Below the pieces are notes generated by a model. That model had not been told where the DNA came from. It did not search any database and saw nothing but the letters and a program-made list of their open reading frames with translations. Shown one piece after another: positions 1 through 8,999 of a DNA stretch of 64,000 nt; positions within the stretch are counted from its first letter, which is position 1, and the number at the start of each line of letters is the position of its first letter. Position numbers and translations under genes: made by a program. Source of the DNA: Rhodanobacter sp. Lineage in GTDB: Bacteria > Pseudomonadota > Gammaproteobacteria > Xanthomonadales > Rhodanobacteraceae. The stretch is from contig AP031382.1 in NCBI GenBank assembly GCA_040371205.1, positions 3,159,562-3,223,561 of the forward strand, given 5' to 3'.

Positions 1-15
1 TCGGCGAGGTCGCCG

Positions 16-2928
16 TTACAGCTTGTAGCTCACGCCGAACAGCACGGTGCGGCCCCAGGTGTCGTATTCCAGCGGCATGACGATCGGCTCGTTGTCGGGG
101 AGCGTGGCGTACTGCACCGTGGCGTCCGGCGCGTTCGACAGGTTGTTGACCTGCAGCAGCACCGACAGGCCGTTGAGCGAGCCCTGGGTGAAGTCGTATT
201 CCAGCTGCAGGTCGGTCTGCCGGTTCGCCAGGATCTTGGTGTAGCCGAGCTGGTCGAACAGCGCCACCGCCTCGCCGGTGAACGAGGAGCGGTAACGCTG
301 CGCGATGCGCGCGGAGAACCCGTTGCGCTCGTAGTACAGCGTGATGTTGCCCACCTTGTGCGACAGGCCCGGCAGGGTCTTGGGGCCGCCGGGGATCGAC
401 GAGATGGAGCTGGTCGGGATGGTGCTGTTGGTCAGCGAGTAGTTGACCTGCGCGCCGAAGCCTTCCAGCGCCGGCGCGAGCAGGCCGCCCTCCAGCGCGC
501 CGGCCAGCTCCAGGCCGTTCATCGAACCGCCGGTGCCGTTCTCGGGCGTGGTGAAGGCGCCGTAGTTGCTGGTCGGCTTCAAGGTCGGCGTGTTGTTGAT
601 GTAGCCGCTGAAGTCGTAGTCGAGCACGGTCTTGTTGTAGATGTAGTTGAGCAGGTTCTTCTTGAACACCGCCACCGACACGTAGCTGGCCTTGCCGAAA
701 TACTTCTCCCACGAGAGGTCGGTGCCCACGGCCACGTAGGGCTTCAGCCTGGGGTTGCCGCCGCTGCCCGACCACACCACCTGGCCGGCCTGCGGGCCGT
801 CGGTGAGCTTGGACACCCACGCCGAGGAAGACACCTTCTCGTCGTCGATGCGTCCGCGCGTCATGGTCTTGGCGAGGCCGAAGCGCAGGTACTGGCCTTC
901 GCCCAGCGTGGCCACCAGGTTCAGGCTGGGCAGCACGTTGTTGTACGAGGTGCCGCCGTGGATCGCGCCAATCAAGGCGCCGTTGCCGTCGGTCTGCAGC
1001 GCGTCGGAGGACTGGTCGGTGTGCACGACCTGCACGCCCACGTTGCCGCGCAGCGGAATGCCGTCCAGGTCCGTGTCGATGTTGAACTTGGCGTAGGCCA
1101 GCGGCACCTTCTCCTCGATGCTGTAGTTGCGGCTCCAGTCGCCGGCGCCGTTCTCCGGCGTGAGGTAGAACTGGCTGTACATCGCGCCGAGCACGTCATA
1201 GTTGAGGATGCCCGGGATGCCGCCGTAGCCCAGCGAGGTGGGGTTGTAGAGCAGGGACGGATCGACCGGCGCGCTGTAGTGCTTCTGGTAGGTGGCGTCG
1301 GTGCTGCCGTTGCCGTCGAGCCATGCGAAGTTCACGTCGGCGTGCTTGGACTTGGTGCGGTCCGAGTAGTCGAAGCCCAGGTCCATGCTGCTGAAGATCC
1401 AGCCCAGCGGATGGCTGACCTGCAGGCGCAGGGCGTGGATGCGGTCGTCCTGGTGGTCGAACTCCTCGCGGCCGTTGTAGCCGTAGCCGTCCGGATCGGT
1501 GAACACCACGCCGGCCGGGTCGGCCAGGTTCGCGCTCGTCGAGAAGTCGGGATAGCCCACGCCCGCCTTGGTGTTGAAGCCGACATTGGTGAACGCGCCG
1601 CCGGCCAGGCCGGCGAACAGGTAGGCGTCGTGCAGCCGTACCCGCGCCGAGGACGTGGACAGGTCCAGCGAGGTCGTCCAGTCGCCGAGGTAGAGCTTGT
1701 TGTTCCAGCCGAGCGAATACAGCTTGTCGTGTTCCTTGGTGTATTCGTTCTGCAGGATGGGCGCGATGCCGGCGATGTTGCCCGAAGTCACGATGGGCAA
1801 CGGCGTGCCGGGCGAGGTGCCGACGTTGCTGTAGGACACGTTGTCCCACGGGCTGCTCGACCACTGCGCGCCGTTGGTGTACTCGCGCTTGTTGAAGGTG
1901 GAGTAGTAGGCGTCCAGCTTGGAGTAGTACACCTCGTTCGGCGCCCACTCCAGCACCGCCATCAGGCCGTTGCGCTTCTCGTTCTGCGATTGCGCGCGCA
2001 GCTGCATGCCTTCCTGCGAGATCACGTTGTCCGGCATGCCCGGCGTGTGCGGCCCGCCCCAGTTCTGGTCGATGCCCGCGCTGCCGTTGTCGGCGCTCCA
2101 CCACCAGGCCTGGTACTGCTTCTCCTGGATCGGCTGGTCGAGTTGCGCGAAGCCGATGGCGACGCCCAGCGTGTGGTCGAGGAACTGGTCGATGTAGGAA
2201 AAGCTCGCGCGGTGGCCGCCGGTGCCCGTGCCGGTGCCGGGATTGAGGTTGCCGTTGGTGTTGTGCTCGCCGCGCACGTTGAACACCATGGTGCGCTTGG
2301 ACAGGTCCAGCGGGTTGATCGTCTGCAGGTCCACCGTGCCGGCCAGGCCCTGGCCGATCACGCTGGCGTCCGGCGTCTTGTAGACGACCGCGCCGTTGAT
2401 CAGCTCGGACGGGTACTGGTCGTATTCCACGCCGCGGTTCTCGCCTATCGTCGCCTGCTCGCGGCCGTTGAGCGTGGTGCCGGTGAAATCCGGCGCCAGG
2501 CCGCGGATGGAGATCGCGCTGGCCTGCCCGTTCACGCGTTGCGTGGCCAGGCCCGGCAGGCGCGCCAGGCTGTCGGCGATGCTCACGTCGGGCAGCTTGC
2601 CGATGTCCTCGGCGGAGATCGCCTCGACGATGTCGTCGGACTGCCGCTTCGTGTCCAACGCGCTCTGGATGCTGCCGCTGATGCCGTTCACCACCACGGC
2701 ATCGAGCTGGCTGGCCGCGACCTTCTTCTGCTTTTCGGCCTTGGACAACGGCTTCGAGCCCGGTTGCGCGGCCGGCTCCGATGGGGCCGCGGCATCCTGC
2801 GCCAGCGCGGCCGCACACGGCGCGGCGAGCAGCCACGCGGCGGCGCACGCCGCAGCCAGCCGGCGCCGCCGCAACGCGACGCCCGGTCCGATCCATACCT
2901 GGTAGTTCTGTCGACGCTTCATCCCCAT
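16..2928 (-). CDS. TonB-dependent receptor, carbohydrate class
   Basis: 970-residue outer-membrane receptor that would import a TonB-energised substrate, probably an oligosaccharide. The N-terminus has arginines followed by an Ala-rich signal segment ending about residue 44 (AALAQ|DAAA). The plug domain (about 100-220) carries the signatures of the large Xanthomonas/Caulobacter receptors: AEDIGKLPDVSIADSLARLP, VNGQASAISIRGL and TTLNGREQ. The rest is a beta-barrel rich in aromatic residues and ends in FGVSYKL. The length fits this class, which usually has 900-1000 residues. The ATG at 2928 is followed by MKRR two codons later, so 2922 is an alternative start. It is transcribed away from the next gene, and no partner gene is visible because the window ends 15 bases past its stop. 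The substrate cannot be read from sequence. Confidence 0.93.
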   Translation of the reverse strand: MGMKRRQNYQVWIGPGVALRRRRLAAACAAAWLLAAPCAAALAQDAAAPSEPAAQPGSKPLSKAEKQKKVAASQLDAVVVNGISGSIQSALDTKRQSDDIVEAISAEDIGKLPDVSIADSLARLPGLATQRVNGQASAISIRGLAPDFTGTTLNGREQATIGENRGVEYDQYPSELINGAVVYKTPDASVIGQGLAGTVDLQTINPLDLSKRTMVFNVRGEHNTNGNLNPGTGTGTGGHRASFSYIDQFLDHTLGVAIGFAQLDQPIQEKQYQAWWWSADNGSAGIDQNWGGPHTPGMPDNVISQEGMQLRAQSQNEKRNGLMAVLEWAPNEVYYSKLDAYYSTFNKREYTNGAQWSSSPWDNVSYSNVGTSPGTPLPIVTSGNIAGIAPILQNEYTKEHDKLYSLGWNNKLYLGDWTTSLDLSTSSARVRLHDAYLFAGLAGGAFTNVGFNTKAGVGYPDFSTSANLADPAGVVFTDPDGYGYNGREEFDHQDDRIHALRLQVSHPLGWIFSSMDLGFDYSDRTKSKHADVNFAWLDGNGSTDATYQKHYSAPVDPSLLYNPTSLGYGGIPGILNYDVLGAMYSQFYLTPENGAGDWSRNYSIEEKVPLAYAKFNIDTDLDGIPLRGNVGVQVVHTDQSSDALQTDGNGALIGAIHGGTSYNNVLPSLNLVATLGEGQYLRFGLAKTMTRGRIDDEKVSSSAWVSKLTDGPQAGQVVWSGSGGNPRLKPYVAVGTDLSWEKYFGKASYVSVAVFKKNLLNYIYNKTVLDYDFSGYINNTPTLKPTSNYGAFTTPENGTGGSMNGLELAGALEGGLLAPALEGFGAQVNYSLTNSTIPTSSISSIPGGPKTLPGLSHKVGNITLYYERNGFSARIAQRYRSSFTGEAVALFDQLGYTKILANRQTDLQLEYDFTQGSLNGLSVLLQVNNLSNAPDATVQYATLPDNEPIVMPLEYDTWGRTVLFGVSYKL

Positions 2929-3232
2929 GGCCTCCCCATTGATCCTTGTTGTAGTCGCCCCCCGCCACGCTCGCAGCGTGCGCGACGCCGCGTGAAGGAC
3001 GCGCCCCCGTCGGGATGCGTACTACGCGACGCTGGCCGCGAGCATCCACGATCTTCCCCCGCATGCGCAAACCGCCGCCGCGCCGCGGCGGGCGCATCGG
3101 CGTCGCCCGTGCAGCCCGGCCCGTCCGGAACCGGAGGATGCGCGCGCCTTCCGTCACGCAGGCGTGATCCGCATCACGCCTGCGGGAGCCGGCGAAGCCG
3201 CGGCTCGCAGTGCCAGGCTCCTGCGGCCGCAC
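2929..3232. other. Intergenic region upstream of the first TonB receptor
   Basis: About 300 bases without a convincing gene. It must hold the promoter of the minus-strand receptor. The one structure seen is the perfect 11-base palindrome GCGTA-C-TACGC at 3017-3027. Its GTACTAC core is also found in the candidate operator upstream of the GntR regulator at 7289-7308. No clear -10/-35 pair could be picked out. Confidence 0.5.
3017..3027. promoter_or_regulatory. Candidate palindromic operator (GCGTACTACGC)
   Basis: Perfect inverted repeat GCGTA-C-TACGC centred at 3022, about 94 bases upstream of the receptor start at 2928. The GT-ACT-AC core fits the GTnnnAC core of FadR-subfamily GntR operators and equals the core at 7293-7301 on the opposite strand. 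The flanks differ (GC-rich here, AT-rich there), so shared regulation is only a possibility. Confidence 0.3.
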
Positions 3233-3262
3233 AAAAAAGCGCCGGGCCTGGCCCGGCGCTTT
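3233..3262 (-). terminator. Rho-independent terminator of the 3293-3709 gene
   Basis: Ten-base perfect stem AGCGCCGGGC / GCCCGGCGCT (3238-3247 and 3251-3260) with a CTG loop. Six A's lie on the plus-strand side, which read as a U-run after the hairpin on the minus strand. It lies about 30 bases past the stop of the minus-strand membrane protein. Confidence 0.85.
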
Positions 3263-3292
3263 CGGCTTTCGCCTCCGTCCCGCGCGATACGT

Positions 3293-3709
3293 TCAGTGAT
3301 GCAGCATGCCCATCATCATGCCGCCGAACACCAGCGCCAGCACGATGGCGATCGCCACGAAGATCACCGAGTACAGCAACTGCACCAGGCAGGACTTGCC
3401 GTAGCCGATCTGGCTGCCGTCCTTCGCCAGCAGCAACAGGTTGATGACCAGCGCGCCCACCAGGAACTGGGCCACCCAGGACAGCAGGCTGCCCGCGCCG
3501 CCGTGCAGGATCACCATGACGATCCACTTCGCCAGCCACGCGGCCACCACCACGCCCAGCGCACGCGCGAAGTCCGGCATGTGGCCCACCACCACCCGGT
3601 AGGCCAGGCTCAGCACCAGCGCGGATACCAGCACGCCGACCGCGATCCCCACGAGACCGAACACCAGGCCCGCACCCGCCAACGCTCCGAATACCGACAT
3701 CCCCACCAT
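3293..3709 (-). CDS. Small integral membrane protein, unknown function
   Basis: 138 residues, almost entirely hydrophobic, with about four transmembrane segments (roughly 5-35, 45-68, 72-95 and 108-132), short basic or polar links and a Met/His-rich end (GGMMMGMLHH). No catalytic motif is visible and the family is not recognised. The ATG at 3709 follows a G-rich stretch; a second ATG at 3700 is possible. A strong terminator sits directly downstream, so it is probably a single-gene transcript, divergent from the phosphoesterase gene. The His/Met tail could bind metal, but that is speculation. Confidence 0.7.
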   Translation of the reverse strand: MVGMSVFGALAGAGLVFGLVGIAVGVLVSALVLSLAYRVVVGHMPDFARALGVVVAAWLAKWIVMVILHGGAGSLLSWVAQFLVGALVINLLLLAKDGSQIGYGKSCLVQLLYSVIFVAIAIVLALVFGGMMMGMLHH

Positions 3710-3955
3710 GGCTACCCCCGCTAGTCCGATGAATCGCCGCGCCCCCTCTGGCGCCGCGTTGCCGCAAGCCTAACCGACGAGCCGCCCGCCGTCGCAAGCT
3801 TTTGCTGTCCCGGAACCTTCATACAAGCCTGATGGAATAGCCGCATGCCCCGGACGCCGCCGCGCGCGACGGCGTCCGGGCGCAACGCAAGGGGAATCCG
3901 CGTCCAGGATGGCTTGCCCATCCCGCGCCACCGCATCCACTCCGGGAGTTTCCAC

Positions 3956-5698
3956 ATGTCCAGCCTCCGCTTGTTCCGCAAGGCGTTGTTGCCCGCCTCC
4001 ATCGGCATCATGGGTTTGGCGCTCGCCGCCCATGCGCAGGTCGACCCTGCCGCCTACCCGCACGCCGGCGATGCCTCGCACTTTTCCTGGCCGGGCCACC
4101 CGCGCTCGCCGCAGGACTTCGTCCCCACCGCCACGCCGATCAAGCACCTGGTGGTGATCTTCGACGAGAACCGCTCGTTCGACCATTACTTCGGCACCTA
4201 TCCGGTGGCGGCGAACCCGGCCGGCGAGCCCGCGTTCAAGGCGCGGCCGTTCACGCCGCACGTCGAAGGCCTCACGCCGGCGCTGCTCAACGCCAACCCG
4301 AACAAGTTCAACGCGGTCAACGGCGCCAACGCGGTGAACCCGTTCCGCCTCGACCGCACCCAGGCCAACACCGAAGGCCAGAACCACAACTACACGCCCG
4401 AGCAGCTCGCCTACGACAACGGCGCCGCGGACCGCTTCCCCGCCTACACCGGCAACAACACGGTGACCACCACCGGCGCGTTCGGCACGCACGGCCTGGT
4501 GATGGGCTACTACGACGGCAACACCGTCACCGCGCTGTGGAACTACGCGCAGAACTTCGCCATGGACGACAACGCCTACACCGACACCTACGGCCCCTCG
4601 ACGCCGGGCGCGATCGCCGTGGTGTCGGGCACCAACAACGGCGCCGAAGTGGTGCTGGGCTCGGCCGCCACCATCCCCGACGGCCAGGGCGGCCTCAGCC
4701 TGATCGGCGACACCGATCCGGCCTACGACGCCTGCTCGTCCACCAGCAAGACGGTGATGATGACGTCGAAGAACATCGGCGACCTGCTCAACGCCGGGCA
4801 CATCACCTGGGGCGGCTTCATGGGCGGCTTCGACCTCGGCGCCACCAACGCGAACGGCAGCACCGGCTGCACGCGCAGCACGTACTCCAGCGTGCTGGAC
4901 GCCTCCATCAACGACTACATCCCGCACCACAACTGGTTCCAGTACTACGCCAGCACGTCCAACCCGACGCACGCGCGCCCGACCTCGCTGGCCGAGGTCG
5001 GCCGCACCGACGACAAGGACGCCACCGCCACGCCGGTGCACCACGAGTACGACGTCAACGACTTCTTCAAGGCCGTGTCGGCCGGCAACTTCCCGTCGGT
5101 GAGCTACATCAAGCCGCCGGCGGTGAACGACGCGCATCCGGGCAACTCCGATCCGCTGGACGAGCAGGCCTTCATGGTGAAGGTGCTCAACTTCCTGCAG
5201 CACCAGCCCGACTGGGACAGCACCGCCGTCATCGTCACCTACGACGATTCCGACGGCTGGTACGACCACCGCTACACCCCGCCGACCACGGCGTCCTTCG
5301 ACGCCACCAGCAAGGAAGGCTCGGTCGTCGGCGCCGACCAGCTCAACGGGCCGGGCGTGTGCAACGCCGCGGGCGCCAAGCCGGGCGTGGGCGTCAACGG
5401 CGGCACGGTCAACGGCCGCTGCGGTCCCGGCACGCGCATCCCGTTCCTGGTGATCTCGCCGTGGGCGCGCAGCAACTACGTGGACGACACGCAGATCACG
5501 CAGGCCTCGGTGGTGCGCTTCATCGAGGACAACTGGCTGCACGGCCAGCGCATCGGCCAGGGTTCGGACGATGCCGGCGCCGGCAGCATCATGGGCATGT
5601 TCGACTTCCGCCGCCGCCCGTTCGACCTGGCGCCGCGCCTGTTCCTCGACCCCGAGACCGGACTGCCGGCGGACAAGCGCGGGCACGGGCACATTTGA
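3956..5698 (+). CDS. Secreted acid phosphatase / phospholipase C-type phosphoesterase (AcpA-like)
   Basis: 580 residues. A signal peptide (MSSLRLFRKALLPASIG, cleavage after AAHA about residue 26) sends it to the periplasm or outside. It belongs to the alkaline-phosphatase-fold phosphoesterase family that includes Francisella AcpA and bacterial phospholipases C. The family signature HLVVIFDENRSFDHYFGTYP begins near residue 62, with the metal-binding Asp-Glu-Asn and Ser-Phe-Asp-His. Later metal and substrate motifs are DNAYTDTYGPSTPG and VIVTYDDSDGWYDH. The start at 3956 is preceded by GGGAG eight bases upstream and immediately precedes the signal peptide; longer in-frame starts have no ribosome site. 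A di-haem peroxidase gene follows after 72 bases, suggesting co-transcription. The likely role is release of phosphate from organic esters; the exact substrate is unknown. Confidence 0.88.
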   Translation: MSSLRLFRKALLPASIGIMGLALAAHAQVDPAAYPHAGDASHFSWPGHPRSPQDFVPTATPIKHLVVIFDENRSFDHYFGTYPVAANPAGEPAFKARPFTPHVEGLTPALLNANPNKFNAVNGANAVNPFRLDRTQANTEGQNHNYTPEQLAYDNGAADRFPAYTGNNTVTTTGAFGTHGLVMGYYDGNTVTALWNYAQNFAMDDNAYTDTYGPSTPGAIAVVSGTNNGAEVVLGSAATIPDGQGGLSLIGDTDPAYDACSSTSKTVMMTSKNIGDLLNAGHITWGGFMGGFDLGATNANGSTGCTRSTYSSVLDASINDYIPHHNWFQYYASTSNPTHARPTSLAEVGRTDDKDATATPVHHEYDVNDFFKAVSAGNFPSVSYIKPPAVNDAHPGNSDPLDEQAFMVKVLNFLQHQPDWDSTAVIVTYDDSDGWYDHRYTPPTTASFDATSKEGSVVGADQLNGPGVCNAAGAKPGVGVNGGTVNGRCGPGTRIPFLVISPWARSNYVDDTQITQASVVRFIEDNWLHGQRIGQGSDDAGAGSIMGMFDFRRRPFDLAPRLFLDPETGLPADKRGHGHI

Positions 5699-5770
5699 CG
5701 CAGGCCGCTTGAAGTCCCTCGCCCGCACGCGGGCGGGGGACGCGTCACCCGCCACTCCCTGGAGCAATGC

Positions 5771-7171
5771 GTGCAGACCACCGCGCCGGCCAACCGGAAC
5801 GCCCGCCCTGCCAGCCGCAGGCGGCATCGCCTGCTGGCGCTACTGCTCGGCATGGCCGGCGCCTGCAGCTGCCTCGCCAGCTACGCCTTCCTCGACCGCG
5901 CGAGCGCTGGCGCCGACGGCAGCAACCCGCATCCCGTGCACCTGCGCCTGCCAAAGGTGCAGCCGCTGAGCGCGGTGGCGCAACTCGGCAAGTCGCTGTT
6001 CTTCGATCCGCTGCTGTCGGGTTCGGGCCGGCAGTCCTGCGCGTCGTGCCACAGTCCCGCTTACGGCTACAACCCGCCCAACGCGCTGGTCGTGCAGCCG
6101 GGCGGCACGGACTTGCGCAAGGCGGGCTACCGGCCGCCGCCCTCGCTGGCCTACCTGTACCGGCAGCGCCCCTTCAGCATCGGCCCGGACAGTTCCGCCG
6201 ACGACGTGGTGCCCAACCTCAACGCGCTGGCCACCTCGGCACGCAGCGATCCACGCGCCGCCAAGCAGGCCGACGTCGCGCCCGCCGCACCGGCGATGGT
6301 GCCGCAGGGCGGCCTGTTCTGGGACGGCCGCGCCGACTCGCTGCAACGGCAGGCCTACCTGCCGTTGCTCAACCCGGTGGAGATGGCCAATGCCGGCACG
6401 GACGCCGTGGCCGGCAAGCTGGCGCACAGCCGCTACCGCCAGGCCTTCGTGCAGTTGTTCGGGCCGGGCATCGTCGACGACCCGCAGCAACTGGTCGACG
6501 AGGCGATGTTCGCCATCGGCCGCTTCGAGATCGAGGATCCGTCCTTCCATCCCTTCACCAGCAAGTACGACGCGTGGTTGCAGGGACAGGCCCGCCTGAC
6601 GCCCGCCGAGATGCGCGGCCTGCGTCTGTTCGACGATCCCGCGAAAGGCAATTGCGCCGCCTGCCACCTCGACCGGCCCACGCGCGACGGCCTGCCGCCG
6701 CTGTTCACCGACACCCAGTACGAGGCACTGGGCGTGCCGCGCAACACCAGCCTGGCGGCCAATCGCGACCCACGCTTTTACGACCTCGGCCTGTGTGGAC
6801 CGTTCCGCAAGGACCTCGCCGCGCAGACGCAATACTGCGGCATGTTCCTCACGCCGACCTTGCGCAACGTGGACAAGCGCGCGGTATTCTTCCACAACGG
6901 CGTCTACCGCTCGCTGGCCCAGGTGCTCGACTTCTACGACCTGCGCAGCGTCGCGCCGGAGAAAATCTACCCGCGCGACGCGCAGGGCCGGCTGCTGATC
7001 GACGACGACCTGCCGCCCGCCTACCGCGCCAACGTCGACACCACCGACGCCCCGTTCAACCGCCGCGTCGGCAACCCTGCCCCGCTCACCGCGCAGGACA
7101 TGCGCGACATCATCGCCTTCCTGCACACGCTGGACGACGGCTGGCGGGCGCAGGCACGCGGCGCGCGCTAA
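5771..7171 (+). CDS. Di-haem cytochrome c peroxidase family protein (CcpA/MauG type)
   Basis: 466 residues with two haem c sites, CASCHS (about residue 91) and CAACHL (about residue 295), as in bacterial cytochrome c peroxidases and MauG-like enzymes. An N-terminal arginine cluster and hydrophobic segment (LLALLLGMAGACSCLASYAF) act as signal or anchor for the periplasm. FWDGRADSL and NPVEMA near residues 179-200 are conserved family motifs. The length is above the roughly 320-350 residues of classical CcpA and resembles the longer MauG/MbnH-like group. The start is a GTG at 5771 with GGAG six bases upstream; an ATG four bases earlier is in another frame. It follows the phosphoesterase gene and is probably in the same transcript. 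Whether it reduces peroxide or modifies a partner protein cannot be told. Confidence 0.87.
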   Translation: MQTTAPANRNARPASRRRHRLLALLLGMAGACSCLASYAFLDRASAGADGSNPHPVHLRLPKVQPLSAVAQLGKSLFFDPLLSGSGRQSCASCHSPAYGYNPPNALVVQPGGTDLRKAGYRPPPSLAYLYRQRPFSIGPDSSADDVVPNLNALATSARSDPRAAKQADVAPAAPAMVPQGGLFWDGRADSLQRQAYLPLLNPVEMANAGTDAVAGKLAHSRYRQAFVQLFGPGIVDDPQQLVDEAMFAIGRFEIEDPSFHPFTSKYDAWLQGQARLTPAEMRGLRLFDDPAKGNCAACHLDRPTRDGLPPLFTDTQYEALGVPRNTSLAANRDPRFYDLGLCGPFRKDLAAQTQYCGMFLTPTLRNVDKRAVFFHNGVYRSLAQVLDFYDLRSVAPEKIYPRDAQGRLLIDDDLPPAYRANVDTTDAPFNRRVGNPAPLTAQDMRDIIAFLHTLDDGWRAQARGAR

Positions 7172-7288
7172 GCGCCCGCCCCCGGATCTTTACGCGCGCA
7201 CCGGATCGGCGCGCGACCGACCCGGCGCGCCCGCCGTTTTCCCGGCAAACGCACGCGAAGCTAACCTAGCTTCACAACTTGCTGTAGC

Positions 7289-7308
7289 ATTATGTAGTAC
7301 AAATTATA
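7289..7308. promoter_or_regulatory. Candidate FadR-type operator overlapping the dgo promoter
   Basis: AT-rich imperfect palindrome with perfect core TGTAGTACA at 7293-7301 and flanks ATTA/AATTA, about 40-60 bases upstream of the regulator's ATG. FadR-subfamily GntR proteins bind TnGTnnnACnA-like sites, and the regulator encoded next door is of that subfamily. A TTGCTG (7279-7284) could be the -35 element, which would put the palindrome over the promoter, as expected for autorepression. The site is an inference from symmetry and position. Confidence 0.55.
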
Positions 7309-7347
7309 GCCGAGGGCGCGGAACGCGCCGCGGCAGGGAGAACAGGC

Positions 7348-8070
7348 ATGGTGAAACCCGTCGTGATGCGCAACCTGCACGGCCAGGTGGTACAGGAGCT
7401 TGGGCGGCTGATCGTCGGCGGCGAGATCGCGCCCGGCGAGAACCTGCCGCGCGAAGAGCTGCTGGCCGAGCGCATGCGGGTGAGCCGCACCGCCCTGCGC
7501 GAGGCGATGAAGGTATTGTCCGCGAAGGGGCTGATCGAATCGCGCCAGAAGACCGGCACGCGCGTGCGCGACACCCTGCACTGGAACCAGCTCGACGCCG
7601 ACGTGCTGGCCTGGCGCTGCGCCTCCATGCCCACCGACGATTTCGTCGACAAGCTGGTGGAGATGCGCGAGATCATCGAGCCGGCAGCCGCGGCCGCGGC
7701 CGCGCGGCGACGCGACCCGGAGCAGCTCGAACGGATCGAGGCCGCCTACGCGGCCATGGCCGCGGCGAGCCACCGCGAGGCATGGTCGGTGGCGGACCTG
7801 GCTTTCCACGAGGCGGTGCTGCACGCCACGCACAACGAGTTGCTGATCTCGCTGTTCGCCGTGATCGAGACGGCGCTGGGCAGCTATCTGGCCTTGTCCG
7901 CACGCAAAGCCGACGATTTCAAGTATTCGCTGCCGCACCACAAGAAAGTGCTCGATGCCATCCGCCGCCGGCAGCCCGAGGTGGCGCGCGAGGCGATGCA
8001 GAAAATGGTGGCCGACTCGCGCAGCAATATCCGGCGCCATGCCAAGGAACGCACGGCCGCCAAAGCATGA
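7348..8070 (+). CDS. dgoR: GntR-family regulator, FadR subfamily (DgoR-like)
   Basis: 240 residues. The N-terminal winged helix-turn-helix (about 10-75) contains LPREELLAERMRVSRTALRE and the wing LIESRQKTGTRVRD. The C-terminal all-helical FCD effector domain (about 95-225) contains DLAFHEAVLHATHNEL and HHKKVLDAI, whose Asp/His residues usually bind a metal and the sugar-acid ligand. By position and family it should repress the dgo operon and respond to galactonate or a related intermediate. A GGGAG-type ribosome site precedes the ATG. Its last codons overlap the start of dgoK by four bases (ATGA), so regulator and pathway are co-transcribed. A palindrome matching this subfamily's operators lies just upstream. 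Assignment to DgoR rather than another sugar-acid regulator rests on the neighbours. Confidence 0.87.
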   Translation: MVKPVVMRNLHGQVVQELGRLIVGGEIAPGENLPREELLAERMRVSRTALREAMKVLSAKGLIESRQKTGTRVRDTLHWNQLDADVLAWRCASMPTDDFVDKLVEMREIIEPAAAAAAARRRDPEQLERIEAAYAAMAAASHREAWSVADLAFHEAVLHATHNELLISLFAVIETALGSYLALSARKADDFKYSLPHHKKVLDAIRRRQPEVAREAMQKMVADSRSNIRRHAKERTAAKA

Positions 8071-8999
8071 CCGGATTGATCGCACTCGACTGGGGCACCA
8101 GCAGCCTGCGCGCCTTCCGCTTCGACGGCGCCGGCCGGCTGGATGAGACGCGCGCACGCCCCTGGGGCATACGCCATCTCCCCGAGGGCGGCTACGACGC
8201 CGCGCTGGCCGGCATCACTGCCGGTTGGCCCACGCTGCCGCGCGTGGCCTGCGGCATGGTGGGCAGCCGCCACGGCTGGCGCGAGATGCCCTACCTCGAC
8301 CTGCCAGCCAACGCCGCGCAGCTCGCTGGCGCACTCGGCACCGTGCGCGCCGCCGATGGCCTGGACGTCCATCTGGTCCCCGGCCTGCGCGACGCGCGCG
8401 GCCCCGACGTGATGCGCGGCGAGGAAACCCAACTGATCGGCGCGATGGCGCTGCGTCCCGCGCTGGCCGCGGCCGGCACCTTCATCCTGCCCGGCACGCA
8501 CAGCAAGTGGGCGACGGTGCGCGACGGCGCGGTCACCGGCTTCCGCACCCTGATGACCGGCGAACTGTTCGCGGTGTTGCGGCAGCACTCCATCCTCGGC
8601 GCCACCGGCGTCGATGCCGCGGACGATATCGACGCCTTCGCGCGCGGTGTGGCTGCCGCACGCGACAGCGCCGCCGCCGGCGCGCTCAGCCGCCTGTTCT
8701 CCGCACGCGCGCTGATGCTGGATGGCGCGCTGGCGCCCGGCTCCGTACCCGATTATCTCTCCGGCCTGCTGATCGGCGAGGAGTTCCGCTCCGCATTGGC
8801 CGAGGGCCTCGCCCAGCGCGCCGCGCCGTTGCAGCTGATCGGCGACGATGCGCTGTGCGGCCGCTACCGCCGTGCCGCCGCGCTGTTCGACATCGAGCTG
8901 CCGCCGCCGATCCCCGACGCCGCCGCGCATGGCCTGTGGCAGCTGGCGATGCAGGCCGGGCTGGTTCCATCCGTTGCCGAGGAATCCTGCGCATGCTGA
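8067..8999 (+). CDS. dgoK: 2-dehydro-3-deoxygalactonokinase
   Basis: 310 residues. It phosphorylates 2-keto-3-deoxygalactonate to KDPGal with ATP in the cytoplasm. The N-terminus LIALDWGTSSLRAFRF is the phosphate-1 loop of the ASKHA-fold kinases, followed by CGMVGSRHGW, the motif MRGEETQLIG near residue 115, and LPGTHSKWA and GFRTLMTGELFAVL typical of DgoK. The length is slightly above the E. coli enzyme (292). The start was chosen at the ATGA overlap with the regulator; the reading frame is open further upstream but lies inside dgoR. It overlaps dgoA by seven bases. The order regulator-kinase-aldolase-dehydratase matches classical dgo operons. Confidence 0.94.
   Translation: MTGLIALDWGTSSLRAFRFDGAGRLDETRARPWGIRHLPEGGYDAALAGITAGWPTLPRVACGMVGSRHGWREMPYLDLPANAAQLAGALGTVRAADGLDVHLVPGLRDARGPDVMRGEETQLIGAMALRPALAAAGTFILPGTHSKWATVRDGAVTGFRTLMTGELFAVLRQHSILGATGVDAADDIDAFARGVAAARDSAAAGALSRLFSARALMLDGALAPGSVPDYLSGLLIGEEFRSALAEGLAQRAAPLQLIGDDALCGRYRRAAALFDIELPPPIPDAAAHGLWQLAMQAGLVPSVAEESCAC

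Noticed and set aside
358-3444. Very long plus-strand open frame opposite the first TonB receptor
   Set aside because: Arg/Val/His-rich translation with no motif; it mirrors the receptor's third-position GC bias. The receptor on the other strand is clearly real.
3770-5827. Long minus-strand frame opposite the phosphoesterase
   Set aside because: Low-complexity Val/Arg/Gly protein, typical antisense shadow of a GC-rich gene.
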